Shown: positions 36,181 to 45,279, counted from the first letter of the stretch. The stretch is 64,000 nt of DNA from an uncultured Lachnospiraceae bacterium (GCA_947567595.1 CANOMQ010000012.1:1-64000); one strand, 5' to 3'. Translations and numbers: made by a program. Notes: generated from the letters alone by a model not told the origin.

Positions 36181-37575
36181 TTAGGGCTGTTTTGCGCAGG
36201 CTGCCGGACTGTCAAGAATGCCGATAAACAACGGAACCTCGTTATCCATGTTCATAATCATGTAAATAAATGGTCTGTCAAAGAAAATTTCTTTTGGTTC
36301 TACCACTGGCATTGCCGCGCCGCATTCCATGATAACCTGTGTAACGGCGGCGGCTTCCGTTCCCTCCTCGTCCACGATGATTTTTGCTTTTTGACGCACT
36401 AAGTCAATATATAAATTATATTGGTTTAAATTATTTTTCGCATTTTCATTGACTGACTCGGTTGAATTATCCGCCCCAATTCCGCTAAAATCCGCTTTTC
36501 CGACGTCAAACGCGTCCTTTAATCCCATGTTTTTCAGGCTGTCATTTAACTGCTTATCAAACTCGATTTCAAATTTTGGCAGTTTTGTATTGACCAAGTC
36601 AGTCTGTTTTCCTGCCAGTAATTCACTTATGACCAAAGGAGTCAACTGCTTATACAGGTCACGTATCGTTGTATTTTCGTCCGCAGGCTTTAATGCCACA
36701 AAGGCATACTGTGCGTCCTCCTCCTCATAACGGTATGGGAACAGAAGTCCCTGCGCAAAGTCATTTGATAAGTATTCCATATCATCCTGCCTATGCATAA
36801 ACTCTGCATTGATTTCCCTTCCATCCTCCAAATAAAATTTGTCACTGTACACAGCATATGGCTCAAACGGGGCTTCCCATTTTGCCTTGAAATACACCGT
36901 ATTATAAAGAACCAGTCCGGTGTAATCCTTGAAGGGCTGCTCTACCATTTTGTCAATCATTCCGTTTGTATGCTCCGAAATCCACCCGTTCATTTCCCCC
37001 ACAATATCGGGCGATGTCAAATCCCTTTGGAATGCCTCGGAGTGCAGAACCGTATTGATGTCGGAAAGCCAGTTGTCAGATACGGAAAAATTCTCGGAAA
37101 TCCATGCGGAATTTGCAAGGGCAATGGTATTGCTCTGCGTCGCGGTCGGGAATGTCGTCATGACGTCATTGCACAACGTCGTCATATCCTCATAATCGCC
37201 AAAAACGGACGCAAATTCCGCCTTCGTGTTATGCTCTGCCCCAAGCCCTGCCATCGACAGTGCCATATAGGCAGATACAGGCGAGAGCACGGGATTATCC
37301 TCCTCCATGTTTTCGGCAAAGAACTTGTAGCTAAATTCATTTAAGGCGTCATAGCAAACCTCTGCCTTATCGTCCGCCTCCATATCGGTCTGTTCTGCCT
37401 TTGGCTCCTCTTCCACTGCCGTTTTGTCGGTCGGCTGTGTCTCTTTTTGCTGCTCCTGTGGGGACAGTGTGTTTTGGGCATTTGCACTGCCGCCCGCGCA
37501 GCCCCCTAAAAGACAGACCGATGAGACGAGCGCCGACGATAGCAGCATTGTTTTTACAAAATCCTTCTTCTTCAT
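36181..37575 (-). CDS. Serpin family protease inhibitor, lipoprotein
   Basis: A 464-residue serpin. The N terminus MKKKDFVKTMLLSSALVSSV followed by CLLGGC is a lipoprotein signal, so it is exported and anchored. A low-complexity acidic linker follows (about 28-60), then the serpin fold with SPVSAYMALSMAGLGA and the hinge VDEEGTEAAAVT of the reactive loop, and C-terminal FDRPFIYMIMN. The hinge with small residues is the inhibitory type. The cleaved bond, probably around VIMECGAAMP, cannot be fixed. The ATG at 37575 has AAAGGAGG. It is downstream of an ECF sigma/anti-sigma pair, so probably under that regulon. Confidence 0.93.
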   Translation of the reverse strand: MKKKDFVKTMLLSSALVSSVCLLGGCAGGSANAQNTLSPQEQQKETQPTDKTAVEEEPKAEQTDMEADDKAEVCYDALNEFSYKFFAENMEEDNPVLSPVSAYMALSMAGLGAEHNTKAEFASVFGDYEDMTTLCNDVMTTFPTATQSNTIALANSAWISENFSVSDNWLSDINTVLHSEAFQRDLTSPDIVGEMNGWISEHTNGMIDKMVEQPFKDYTGLVLYNTVYFKAKWEAPFEPYAVYSDKFYLEDGREINAEFMHRQDDMEYLSNDFAQGLLFPYRYEEEDAQYAFVALKPADENTTIRDLYKQLTPLVISELLAGKQTDLVNTKLPKFEIEFDKQLNDSLKNMGLKDAFDVGKADFSGIGADNSTESVNENAKNNLNQYNLYIDLVRQKAKIIVDEEGTEAAAVTQVIMECGAAMPVVEPKEIFFDRPFIYMIMNMDNEVPLFIGILDSPAACAKQP

Positions 37576-37629
37576 AATCAATCCTCCTTTTATTTGCTCC
37601 GTTTCGCCTTTGATGGCTGAAAACAGAAG

Positions 37630-38544
37630 TTACTCGTTTACAAGCCGGAAGGTATATCCATAGTCTGCAAATGGCTCAAAGCCTTCAATTTCCTCACGGC
37701 TAAGCATTCCTGTCAACCGGAAATCCTCCGAAAGGCTGACGGAAAGTCCCATTTCGGACATACGCTCATATTCCTGACACAACAGCTCCTTTCCCGCGTC
37801 GGACTGGCTTAGCTCCTCATAAACCGTTTCCCCGTTCTGTGCGACATCGCCAAAAACGTCAATCTGTACATGGTATACGTACTGATCCGGCTGTGCCAGC
37901 TCGATGGTGTTGTTTGCATCGTCCCAGTAAGAAAATGCCCCTTTCAAGCCGCTGAACAAAATGCAGCTCCCTTTCGTTGGCAGTTTATGGCATTCCTCCA
38001 CATGAATTTTGTCGTACTGCTCTTCCCGGTCAGGGTGCTTTGGCGGAAAATCCTCAATCACCCTTACAATCATGCCGCCTTTTGCCTCTTCTGCCACAAC
38101 GTCTGTTCCGTCCGCTGTATCTGCCGTATCTGTCTCCAAAGCCGCCAAGTCATCTATTGCTGCCGCCCCTAAATCTTCGTTTTTCTGTTGGGCGGGCAGC
38201 TGCGGCACTCCTGCATCTTCCGCCTCCAAGGCACCTGTTACCATTACCGGGGCATTTTCCACTGCAAACCCTGCCGATGTATCCGAAGCCGAGGCACCGC
38301 CTGCGTTTTGCCCGTTGTCCAAAAGTGTCCGCTCCTGCGTCACAATACCGCTTTTCCATACCCATAGGGATACGGCGGCAACACAGAAAACTGCCGCGCA
38401 TACTGCCATTTTGCCATACAGGTACCGCTTTTTTGCGGTGCTTGGGGCAGGTTCCCCGCAGGGTGCAGCCTCCTCAATCAGCGAATCGTCAAGATACGCC
38501 ATCGCGTCAAGCAGCCTTCTTGCCTGTTCATCGCGTGCTTTCAT
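37630..38544 (-). CDS. Putative membrane anti-sigma factor
   Basis: A 304-residue single-pass protein. Residues 1-44 are cytoplasmic (ARRLLDAMAYLDDSLIEEA), residues about 45-64 form a membrane helix, and the rest is an extracytoplasmic domain with an Ala/Asp-rich stretch and a folded C-terminal part. Its ATG overlaps the sigma factor stop by 4 bases, the classic ECF sigma/anti-sigma arrangement. The N-terminal segment matches the sigma-binding layout only loosely, so the role is inferred from context. Confidence 0.75.
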   Translation of the reverse strand: MKARDEQARRLLDAMAYLDDSLIEEAAPCGEPAPSTAKKRYLYGKMAVCAAVFCVAAVSLWVWKSGIVTQERTLLDNGQNAGGASASDTSAGFAVENAPVMVTGALEAEDAGVPQLPAQQKNEDLGAAAIDDLAALETDTADTADGTDVVAEEAKGGMIVRVIEDFPPKHPDREEQYDKIHVEECHKLPTKGSCILFSGLKGAFSYWDDANNTIELAQPDQYVYHVQIDVFGDVAQNGETVYEELSQSDAGKELLCQEYERMSEMGLSVSLSEDFRLTGMLSREEIEGFEPFADYGYTFRLVNE

Positions 38545-39098
38545 ATGATAATCCCCTCCTGTTCCAAATGAATTTTAAGCTTCCCACGCATTCGAAAAAG
38601 CATGGACTTCACCTTGCTTTCACTGATTCCGCAGTCACCTGCAATGTCCTGAATGCTTTGCGCATACCAGTATCGCTGGATAAAAACACGGCGCATCTGT
38701 GCTGGCTGATTTTTTAGGAAGGTACTAATCGCTGTTCCGATTTCCTCGCTTTCCGTCTTTTTTTCCAGCTCGTTTGGCGCAGGAATGCAGTGTTCCAATT
38801 CCTGACTTAGCTCCACAATCGTTGCCGTTCTTTTCTTGGCATGGTTATAATCGTATCTGTCAAACGAAAAGTTACGTGTAAGCCGTGCAAGATACGCGAA
38901 GAAAAAGTCCGGCTTTTCCGGCGGCAGTGTGTTCCAAGCGGCATGGTATGTGTCGTTGACGCACTCCTGCGCGTCCTCGTGATTGTGCAGGATATTCATT
39001 GACAAATGCTGGAGCCGCTTTCCATATTTATCCGCTGTTTCCGCAATCGCCTGTTGGGAGCGCTCCCAAAAAAGCGCGATAATTGCCTTGTCCTCCAA
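38541..39098 (-). CDS. ECF-type RNA polymerase sigma factor
   Basis: A 185-residue sigma-70 family protein with region 2 (QECVNDTYHAAWNTLPPEKP, FAYLARLTRNFSFDRYDY) and region 4 (YWYAQSIQDIAGDCGISESK followed by VKSMLFRMRGKL, a helix-turn-helix). The start is a TTG at 39098 with AAAGGAGG 8 bases upstream. It probably drives its own operon including the anti-sigma and serpin. Confidence 0.92.
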   Translation of the reverse strand: MEDKAIIALFWERSQQAIAETADKYGKRLQHLSMNILHNHEDAQECVNDTYHAAWNTLPPEKPDFFFAYLARLTRNFSFDRYDYNHAKKRTATIVELSQELEHCIPAPNELEKKTESEEIGTAISTFLKNQPAQMRRVFIQRYWYAQSIQDIAGDCGISESKVKSMLFRMRGKLKIHLEQEGIII

Positions 39099-39130
39099 TG
39101 CCCCTACCTCCTTTGTATTTTGGTCTGTTA

Positions 39131-39163
39131 CTTATTATGAAGGAATTTTTTTGAAATGGTTGC
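39131..39163 (-). promoter_or_regulatory. Possible ECF-type promoter before the sigma gene
   Basis: Minus strand GCAACC (39163-39158), about 20 bases of A/T-rich spacer, then TAATAA. No good sigma-A match lies in the same stretch, and AACGCAACC-like -35 elements are known for some Firmicute ECF sigmas. Tentative. Confidence 0.3.
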
Positions 39164-39224
39164 GTTTTTTATGAAATATTTTTTGTTATTTTTTTCACAA
39201 CCCATACGAAAAATTACAGCATTT

Positions 39225-39713
39225 TCAATTTATTGCTTCAATTCCAACACTTCCACCCCTTACAATTTCAATCCGATTGGAAAATGCATTGGCAAAAAGG
39301 CGAACAAAATCATTATTTATCTTTTCCGTATTGATACTTTCCATAAGGGCAGTCGTTTTATTGTAGTCAATCACCTTCAGATTAAATATTTGTGCCATTC
39401 GAAATAATTCTGTCATATCTTGAAACGTACAATTTTTGACCTTTATAAACATTATTTCTTTCCGATGAACAGCAACGTCCGTGAAATCAATCACTTTTAT
39501 AACTTCAATACTTCGGTTAAGCTGCTTTTTTACCTGTTCAAATGTTTTATCATCACTTGTCAGGCTGATTGTCATGCGGGAAATGGTTTCATCCTCTGTT
39601 GTACCAACCGTAAGACTGTTTAGGTTATAGGATTTCCCTGAAAATAATCCCGAAATACGTGCAAGCACTCCTATGTCATTTTCAACATATAAGCTTATCC
39701 ATCTTTTTTTCAT
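39225..39713 (-). CDS. ilvN: Acetolactate synthase regulatory subunit (second locus)
   Basis: A 162-residue ACT-domain small subunit: ISLYVENDIGVLARISGLFSGKSYNLNS and LFANAFSNRIEIVRGGSVGI. Its ATG overlaps the ilvB stop by 4 bases (translational coupling). It is AT-richer than the ilvBNNC copies. Confidence 0.92.
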   Translation of the reverse strand: MKKRWISLYVENDIGVLARISGLFSGKSYNLNSLTVGTTEDETISRMTISLTSDDKTFEQVKKQLNRSIEVIKVIDFTDVAVHRKEIMFIKVKNCTFQDMTELFRMAQIFNLKVIDYNKTTALMESINTEKINNDFVRLFANAFSNRIEIVRGGSVGIEAIN

Positions 39714-41446
39714 TTTGCTGTTTCCTCACTTTCCAAAATCATATCATTAAGCGCATTTCCGGGCGGAACAATTGGCATGACATTTGCTTCCCGTTCAATG
39801 ATAAATTCGATAATTGTAGGGGATTTACGGTTTTCCTTTGCTTTTTGTAAAGCAGGAATAATGTCATTTGTTTTTGTAACGCGTATTCCCTTTGCACCAA
39901 AGCTTTGGGCTAATTTTATAAAATCCGGCGTATATTCAGGGCATTCTTTATTGGGCGAATTGCATGTAGTATCACAGCATTTCCGGTATCGCATACAAGT
40001 GGAAGAATATCGTTTGTCAAAAAACAGTTCCTGCCATTGCCGTACATTTCCTAAATATCCGTTATTAAGGATACAGATAATGATAGGTAACTCGTACACG
40101 ATTGCGGTAGCTAATTCCTGAATATTCATTTGTATACCTCCGTCGCCGGAAATAACAATTACATCTTTTTGAGGATTTCCTAATTTTGCTCCGATAGCAG
40201 CAGGAAAACCATATCCCATTGTACCTAAACCACCCGAAGTCAGCATTTGCTTGTGTTCGTTCAGTTCAAGAAACTGTGTCGCCCATAATTGATTTTGCCC
40301 GACATCAGTAGTGATTACAGCCTTTTTAAAGATTTGGTTAATTGCAAGGATAATATTTTGCGGCGTCATATATTGTGACTTCATTTCGACTGGATATTGT
40401 TTCTTCCAATTTTCGATTTTTTTAAGCCATTCGTCTGTGTTGAGCGTTGTTGCTTTTTCAAGTAAAGCAAAAATCGCCTTTTTTGCGTCTGAAACGATTG
40501 GAATATCAACATCTATCGTTCTTGAAATGGAAGCCGGATCAACATCTACGTGTATAATCGTTGCATTATTCGCAAAAGTCCCCGCTTTTCCAGTAATACG
40601 GTCATTAAACCTCGTTCCTATGGAAAACAGAACATCACATTCACTGATAGCGGAATTAGCCGCAAAGCTTCCATGTATACCAATATTTCCCACATATAAC
40701 TTGTGTGTGGTTGGAATTACACCCTTCCCCATAATAGTTGTAATGACAGGAACATTGGTTAATTCAGCAAGCTCTAACATTTCCTGATTGGCATGGGCAA
40801 TATTTACACCGCCTCCTATCAGAAAAACAGGTCTTTGGGCTTTGTTTAATATCCCGATTGCTTTTTTCATTTGTCCGTTGTGAACAGAAGTATTGGGTTT
40901 ATAACCTCGTATATCTATTTTATCGGGGTAACTATCACTCCCCAAAGCTTTTTGTATATCTTTTGGAAGGTCAACCAAAACAACGCCGGGCTTTCCCGTT
41001 TTTGCTATATAAAAAGCCTTCTTTATTATCATTCCTAAATCTTCTCTTCTTCGAACAGTTACCGCATACTTGCAAATGCTTCTGGTTATTCCAACAATAT
41101 CCACTTCTTGAAATGCGTCATTTCCAATCAGACCTGTAGGGACTTGTCCTGTAAAGCACACCAAAGGAACGCTGTCATAATTTGCGGTTGCAATTCCTGT
41201 AACAAGATTGGTTGCACCCGGTCCGCTTGTTACAAGACATACTCCAACTTTTCCAGTGGAACGTGCATATCCGTCGGCAGCATGAACCAGTCCCTGCTCA
41301 TGTCGGGGTAAAATAACTTCCATTTCTTTCTGTCCATATAACGCATTGAATAGATCTATGACTTGACCTCCGGGATAGGCAAACAACGTGTCAACCTTTT
41401 CCTTTTTCAATGCTTTTACAAATAATTCCGAACCAGTTATCTGCAT
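39710..41446 (-). CDS. ilvB: Acetolactate synthase catalytic subunit (second locus)
   Basis: A 578-residue ThDP enzyme: FAYPGGQVIDLFNALYG, RHEQGLVHAADGYARSTGKVG, GPGATNLVTGIATANYDS and GDGGIQMNIQELATAI...NNGYLGNVRQW. It carries an insertion with five cysteines after the ThDP motif (CMRYRKCCDTTCNSPNKECP), absent from the ilvB at 31766. It is probably an anabolic or alternative acetolactate synthase under TetR-type control. Start at ATG 41446 with AAGGAGG. Confidence 0.95.
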   Translation of the reverse strand: MQITGSELFVKALKKEKVDTLFAYPGGQVIDLFNALYGQKEMEVILPRHEQGLVHAADGYARSTGKVGVCLVTSGPGATNLVTGIATANYDSVPLVCFTGQVPTGLIGNDAFQEVDIVGITRSICKYAVTVRRREDLGMIIKKAFYIAKTGKPGVVLVDLPKDIQKALGSDSYPDKIDIRGYKPNTSVHNGQMKKAIGILNKAQRPVFLIGGGVNIAHANQEMLELAELTNVPVITTIMGKGVIPTTHKLYVGNIGIHGSFAANSAISECDVLFSIGTRFNDRITGKAGTFANNATIIHVDVDPASISRTIDVDIPIVSDAKKAIFALLEKATTLNTDEWLKKIENWKKQYPVEMKSQYMTPQNIILAINQIFKKAVITTDVGQNQLWATQFLELNEHKQMLTSGGLGTMGYGFPAAIGAKLGNPQKDVIVISGDGGIQMNIQELATAIVYELPIIICILNNGYLGNVRQWQELFFDKRYSSTCMRYRKCCDTTCNSPNKECPEYTPDFIKLAQSFGAKGIRVTKTNDIIPALQKAKENRKSPTIIEFIIEREANVMPIVPPGNALNDMILESEETAK

Positions 41447-41476
41447 AAATCCGCCTCCTTAAAGCGTGTACTTGCA

Positions 41477-41505
41477 TGCATATTTCTGTTTTTTAACACT
41501 GTCAG
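41477..41505 (-). promoter_or_regulatory. Probable promoter of ilvBN (second locus)
   Basis: Minus strand CTGACA (41505-41500), 17-base spacer, TATGCA (41482-41477). The -35 lies inside the palindrome, so binding there would block polymerase. Confidence 0.45.
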
Positions 41506-41518
41506 ATTTGACAGTGTT
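41495..41518. promoter_or_regulatory. Perfect palindrome, probable TetR-type operator
   Basis: AACACTGTCA (41495-41504), GATT, TGACAGTGTT (41509-41518): 10-base arms, perfect. It lies between the TetR-family gene and ilvB. No T run follows on either strand in the right direction, so it is not a terminator. An ACTGTC half-site also appears in the regulator's own promoter (about 42159), suggesting autoregulation. Confidence 0.65.
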
Positions 41519-41522
41519 CGTT

Positions 41523-42101
41523 CTATATCTGAGGAATACCTTTTATAAAAATTGAAACGCTTTTTTTAACAAAATCAGACTGTTTGACTTTTGTTAGCTT
41601 TTGTTCAAACGAAGCCGTTAAAAAGGTATAGCCAAATGTAGCAGAAAATATTGTCATGGCAAGACATTCAAAATCCAAATGCGGGATTTTCCCCAGCTTT
41701 TCCATGTTATTAAAGTACTCAATTAACGAAGCGATAAATGCCTGTGGGATTTTCATGATATAAGGAGCAGTCTCATCATAAAGCTGTGGCGCCCGCAAAC
41801 CAATAGAGAGATTGACAAAGTCGGGGGTTATTCTGTCCAAATAAGCGTTCATAAACATTTCCAAATCCGGCTGTAATTCCCAAACTATATTTTTGAAAAT
41901 TTCGGGCGTAATATTACCACGCCATTTCTCTTGTTCTACACCACTTAACGCAATTTCTTTTTTACTTTTAAATTTTCGGAAAAGAGTACATTCATTCACT
42001 CCGGCAGCCTTGGCAATATCCTTTGTTGTCGTAGCAACATACCCTTTATCCCGAATAAGGCTCATTGTAGCGTCAATGATTTTTTGACTTGTATCATCCA
42101 A
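41523..42101 (-). CDS. TetR/AcrR family transcriptional regulator
   Basis: A 192-residue regulator with an N-terminal helix-turn-helix (KIIDATMSLIRDKGYVATTT then KDIAKAAGVNECTLFRKFKS) and a helical ligand-binding domain. The start is most likely the TTG at 42101, with GGAGG 7 bases upstream; the ATG at 42164 would put the ribosome site inside the gene. It is immediately upstream of the second ilvBN, so it probably represses it through the palindrome. The ligand is unknown. Confidence 0.88.
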   Translation of the reverse strand: MDDTSQKIIDATMSLIRDKGYVATTTKDIAKAAGVNECTLFRKFKSKKEIALSGVEQEKWRGNITPEIFKNIVWELQPDLEMFMNAYLDRITPDFVNLSIGLRAPQLYDETAPYIMKIPQAFIASLIEYFNNMEKLGKIPHLDFECLAMTIFSATFGYTFLTASFEQKLTKVKQSDFVKKSVSIFIKGIPQI

Positions 42102-42135
42102 AATACCGCCTCCATGCAAGTGATTACTTTCATTC

Positions 42136-42164
42136 ATTTTACATGATTTTATTCCGACAGTCAA
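42136..42164 (-). promoter_or_regulatory. Promoter for the TetR-type gene
   Basis: Minus strand TTGACT (42164-42159), 17-base spacer, TAAAAT (42141-42136). Confidence 0.65.
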
Positions 42165-42177
42165 GTATTTGTTGGTA

Positions 42178-42696
42178 TCATTTTATGACACATATGTCAT
42201 TTTTTTGCAGTTCCATCTCAATACAGTGCCACTTCTCCCCTGTAATGTCATAATCCTCGGTTTCCCCTGTCTCCCGAAACCCGACGGACTTGTAACAATA
42301 ATACGCCGGAAGGTTATTCTCAAACACGCCAAGCGTAATCTTTTCCACCCTTAACAGCGTAAATGCATACTGTTTCGCCAGTTGCAGCATCTGCTTTCCA
42401 ACACCCATTCCCCGCCTTGCGTCATCCACAATCACAAACCCGAAACGGAGGACTTTTTTCTCCTCGTCCGTAAACCGCATAATCAGATGTCCCACAACCC
42501 CTGTTTCATCAAATGCCGTCATTTCATAAAAGTAATCGGCATATGCAAACGCGTCATAATGCGCATTCAAATCCGCCGCCGTCACCGGATACCGCTCAAA
42601 ACGGTCGGCGCTCCATTTGCGAAACGCCGTTTCGTCCTTTATCCATGAGACAATCGTCTCCGCGTCACAAGCCTTATATGGTCTTAACCGCAGCAT
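42178..42696 (-). CDS. GNAT family N-acetyltransferase
   Basis: A 172-residue GNAT: LRLRPYKACDAETIVSWIKD, then VVGHLIMRFTD, the acetyl-CoA motif VDDARRGMGVGKQML and VEKITLGVFENNLPAYYCYK. The acceptor is unknown. ATG 42696 has GGAGG upstream; the frame from 42726 overlaps the next gene. Second of two adjacent GNAT genes. Confidence 0.9.
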   Translation of the reverse strand: MLRLRPYKACDAETIVSWIKDETAFRKWSADRFERYPVTAADLNAHYDAFAYADYFYEMTAFDETGVVGHLIMRFTDEEKKVLRFGFVIVDDARRGMGVGKQMLQLAKQYAFTLLRVEKITLGVFENNLPAYYCYKSVGFRETGETEDYDITGEKWHCIEMELQKNDICVIK

Positions 42697-42722
42697 TTCC
42701 CTGACCTCCTCCGTAAATCTCA

Positions 42723-43250
42723 TCAATCATTGAATTGTTCCTTATCCAGTCCATATAAAAACGTACTAATTAAAATTGGATTTCCCATTTTATCATTTTT
42801 ATAAGATTGATTATCAAGCCTTCTGAGACGTTGAAATCCTAACCTTTCTAAAAGCTTCCATGATGATACATTCTGCACATCACAATCTCCATAAACCGCA
42901 TGAATATCCATTGACTCAAACAGATAATGAACAAGTGCATAGCCTGCTTCTGTTGCATAGCCCTGTCCGCAATACTTTGGATTAAAATCATAATCAATAC
43001 AATGATGCCCTTCCTCATCTATCCAATAGCCGGCACTTCCTATCACCTTCTGCTCTGACTTTAATTCAGCAACAAGACGGTTATCCATATCCTGCCACTC
43101 TGTAATAATATTTCTCACCTGTTCTTCTGACATTGGGTAAAAATCCTCGTATCTGCTAACCTCTTCATCAGAAAAATAGTTAAAAATATCCGCAAAATCC
43201 GTCACCCTGTAATTTCTCAAAAGTAATCTATCCGTTTCTATCGCTATCAT
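42723..43250 (-). CDS. GNAT family N-acetyltransferase (RimJ/RimL-like)
   Basis: A 175-residue acetyltransferase: IETDRLLLRNYRVTDFADIF, the acetyl-CoA motif PKYCGQGYATEAGYALVHYL and DVQNVSSWKLLERLGFQ. By layout it belongs to the RimJ/RimL type that acetylates amines or N termini; the substrate is not known. ATG 43250, with AAGGGTG upstream. Confidence 0.9.
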   Translation of the reverse strand: MIAIETDRLLLRNYRVTDFADIFNYFSDEEVSRYEDFYPMSEEQVRNIITEWQDMDNRLVAELKSEQKVIGSAGYWIDEEGHHCIDYDFNPKYCGQGYATEAGYALVHYLFESMDIHAVYGDCDVQNVSSWKLLERLGFQRLRRLDNQSYKNDKMGNPILISTFLYGLDKEQFND

Positions 43251-43304
43251 CAAATCACCCTTCCTGCATTTAACAGCTTTATGCCATTTGCACCATGCAC
43301 TGTT

Positions 43305-43937
43305 CTAAAATCCGCCCTTATTCCCCAAAAAAGTCCGCAATACCTCCCCCAACAGCTCCGGGCGCTCCCTATTCACCTCATGCCCCGCCTGTGGGATAAC
43401 GGCAATCTGCGCCCCCGAAATCCGCTCCTGCAGCTCCGATGCCGCCCTCCGGTTCGCCCTGTCCTTCTCCCCGCAGACCACAAGCGTCCGGCACGTAAGC
43501 TTTTGCAAATCCGCCCGAAAGTCCAGACACATCATCGACTTGGAAAGCCTAATCACCTCCGCCTTCCCAAACCCCATACCGCGAAACGCCGCGTTTGGCA
43601 TAACCCGAAAAAGCACATTTTGCACCTGCAGCAGCCTTTTTGGCATGACATACGGCGTGCCAATCAGCACCAGCGCCGAAACCCTGCCGCCATGCGCAAT
43701 CCCGTACTGTAAGGCAAGCACCCCGCCAAGCGAAAGCCCGCACAGACAGAACGGTTCGTCAAACAATTCACAATATTCCTCCAACGCACGGTATAAATTT
43801 TCATAACAGACCGTCTTTCCCGAAAGCCAGTCCGCCAAATTCGGGCACAACACTTCAAATCCGTCCCCAAACGCCGCAGCCGTGCGCTCCCAGCTCGTCC
43901 CGTCCTGCCCCAAGCCATGCAAAAAAATAATCTTCAT
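43305..43937 (-). CDS. Alpha/beta hydrolase
   Basis: A 210-residue alpha/beta hydrolase: MKIIFLHGLGQDGTSW (oxyanion loop), LCGLSLGGVLALQ with the G-x-S-x-G nucleophile, VVCGEKDRANRRAA (acid) and IPQAGHEVN (catalytic His). Substrate unknown. ATG 43937 has GGAGG 5 bases upstream. Confidence 0.9.
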   Translation of the reverse strand: MKIIFLHGLGQDGTSWERTAAAFGDGFEVLCPNLADWLSGKTVCYENLYRALEEYCELFDEPFCLCGLSLGGVLALQYGIAHGGRVSALVLIGTPYVMPKRLLQVQNVLFRVMPNAAFRGMGFGKAEVIRLSKSMMCLDFRADLQKLTCRTLVVCGEKDRANRRAASELQERISGAQIAVIPQAGHEVNRERPELLGEVLRTFLGNKGGF

Positions 43938-43959
43938 CAATTCCTCCATCCCCGAAACC

Positions 43960-44373
43960 CTACAGCACCATCAGCAACGTCCCCGCCCCAATCAGAACGC
44001 ACCCCGCAGCCGACTTTGCCGTAAACCGCTCATGCAGAAATACAAACGCAAGCACAAGCGTAATCACGACACTCAGCTTGTCAACCGGGACAACCTTCGA
44101 CGCCTCCCCCATCTGTAACGCCTTATAATAGCAAAGCCACGACGCCCCCGTCGCCAGTCCCGACAAAATCAGAAAAATCCAGCACTTTCGCCCAATCTGA
44201 AAAATCCCCGTCTGCGCGTTCGTCAAAAACACCATGCCCCATGCCATGACAACCACCACAACCGTCCTGATTGCCGTCGCCAGATTGGAGTTGACACCCT
44301 CAATACCAACCTTTGCCAAAATCGAAGTCAGTGCCGCAAAAACCGCCGACAGCAGCGCAAAAACAAACCACAT
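43960..44373 (-). CDS. EamA family transporter (half-size, four helices)
   Basis: A 137-residue membrane protein with four predicted helices: MWFVFALLSAVFAALTSILA, then AIRTVVVVVMAWGMVFL, ILSGLATGASWLCYYKALQM and VVITLVLAFVFLHERF. This is one EamA repeat of the drug/metabolite transporter superfamily; full-length members have two, so it would have to act as a dimer. Substrate unknown. Follows GGAGGCGG. Confidence 0.88.
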   Translation of the reverse strand: MWFVFALLSAVFAALTSILAKVGIEGVNSNLATAIRTVVVVVMAWGMVFLTNAQTGIFQIGRKCWIFLILSGLATGASWLCYYKALQMGEASKVVPVDKLSVVITLVLAFVFLHERFTAKSAAGCVLIGAGTLLMVL

Positions 44374-44445
44374 AAAACCGCCTCCTGTTCACCTGTTTTC
44401 TGACACAATTATATCGTGATTGCCCTCCCTTGTAAAGACGCACGC

Positions 44446-45279
44446 CTATAACAAAAATACCCGCTCCAACTGCCCATACTGCGCCGCCGTCCCAATCCGC
44501 ACCGCCAAATTCTGAGCGTCCCCGCACAGATACGCCGCCAGCTCTTTATCTCCGTCATAAAATTCCCGAACCAACGTCTCAATCAGCCGCCTTACCAAAT
44601 CCACCGTATCCTGCACCGATTTTCCCGAAAACACTTCCCCTAACTGTTGGTACTCCTGTGCGGTAAAGCCCCGCGCGCCAAGCGGCTTTTTTATCGCGGC
44701 GTGCCCGACCATGTTTCCAAGCATGACGCTGCAAATGTTGTCAAACAGCTCCCGGTATTCCACATTGTATCGATACAGAACCGCCGTGACATATTCCCTG
44801 CCAAGCTTCTGTAAGAACTGTTGTTCTTTTTGAATGGCGCAAAGAACAATGAAAACCGCGTCCGCCCCCGAATACCCGCTCCAGTCCCAAAGCACCGGGT
44901 AATCCAGCGTCAAAATTGTATCCTGCGGGCAAAGCCTGACATCATAACGCTCCAAAAACAGCGGAATGCCCTGTACCGTATCGCGCAGACAGCGCACGCC
45001 AAAATCCTCGAACCCTTCTGAAAGCGCATTAAACCGTTTCGCAATCTCCGTCACCTTCTGCGTCACAAGCATAACGCCTGCCTGATACTGCTCCCTTGCC
45101 GATACTGCCTTTTGCACAGGCAATGCCCCCGCCTCCCGGCGGCACTCCTCCAAGCAGTACAAAACAGCCTCCATCAAGATCTGCGCCTGCTCATACGTCA
45201 CGGACGTGCTTTCACAATGCGTATACTTCTTTGCCAGCTCCGAAACAATCGGAAGAAGCTCCTCCATCTCAAAATCCAT
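44446..45279 (-). CDS. Conserved hypothetical protein (DUF6179-like)
   Basis: A 277-residue soluble, mostly helical protein: MDFEMEELLPIVSELAKKYT, QDTILTLDYPVLWD and FIVLCAIQKEQQFLQKLG. From memory this fits DUF6179, a Lachnospiraceae family of unknown function that occurs next to the gene type found here upstream (45364-45900). No catalytic motif seen. Confidence 0.65.
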   Translation of the reverse strand: MDFEMEELLPIVSELAKKYTHCESTSVTYEQAQILMEAVLYCLEECRREAGALPVQKAVSAREQYQAGVMLVTQKVTEIAKRFNALSEGFEDFGVRCLRDTVQGIPLFLERYDVRLCPQDTILTLDYPVLWDWSGYSGADAVFIVLCAIQKEQQFLQKLGREYVTAVLYRYNVEYRELFDNICSVMLGNMVGHAAIKKPLGARGFTAQEYQQLGEVFSGKSVQDTVDLVRRLIETLVREFYDGDKELAAYLCGDAQNLAVRIGTAAQYGQLERVFLL

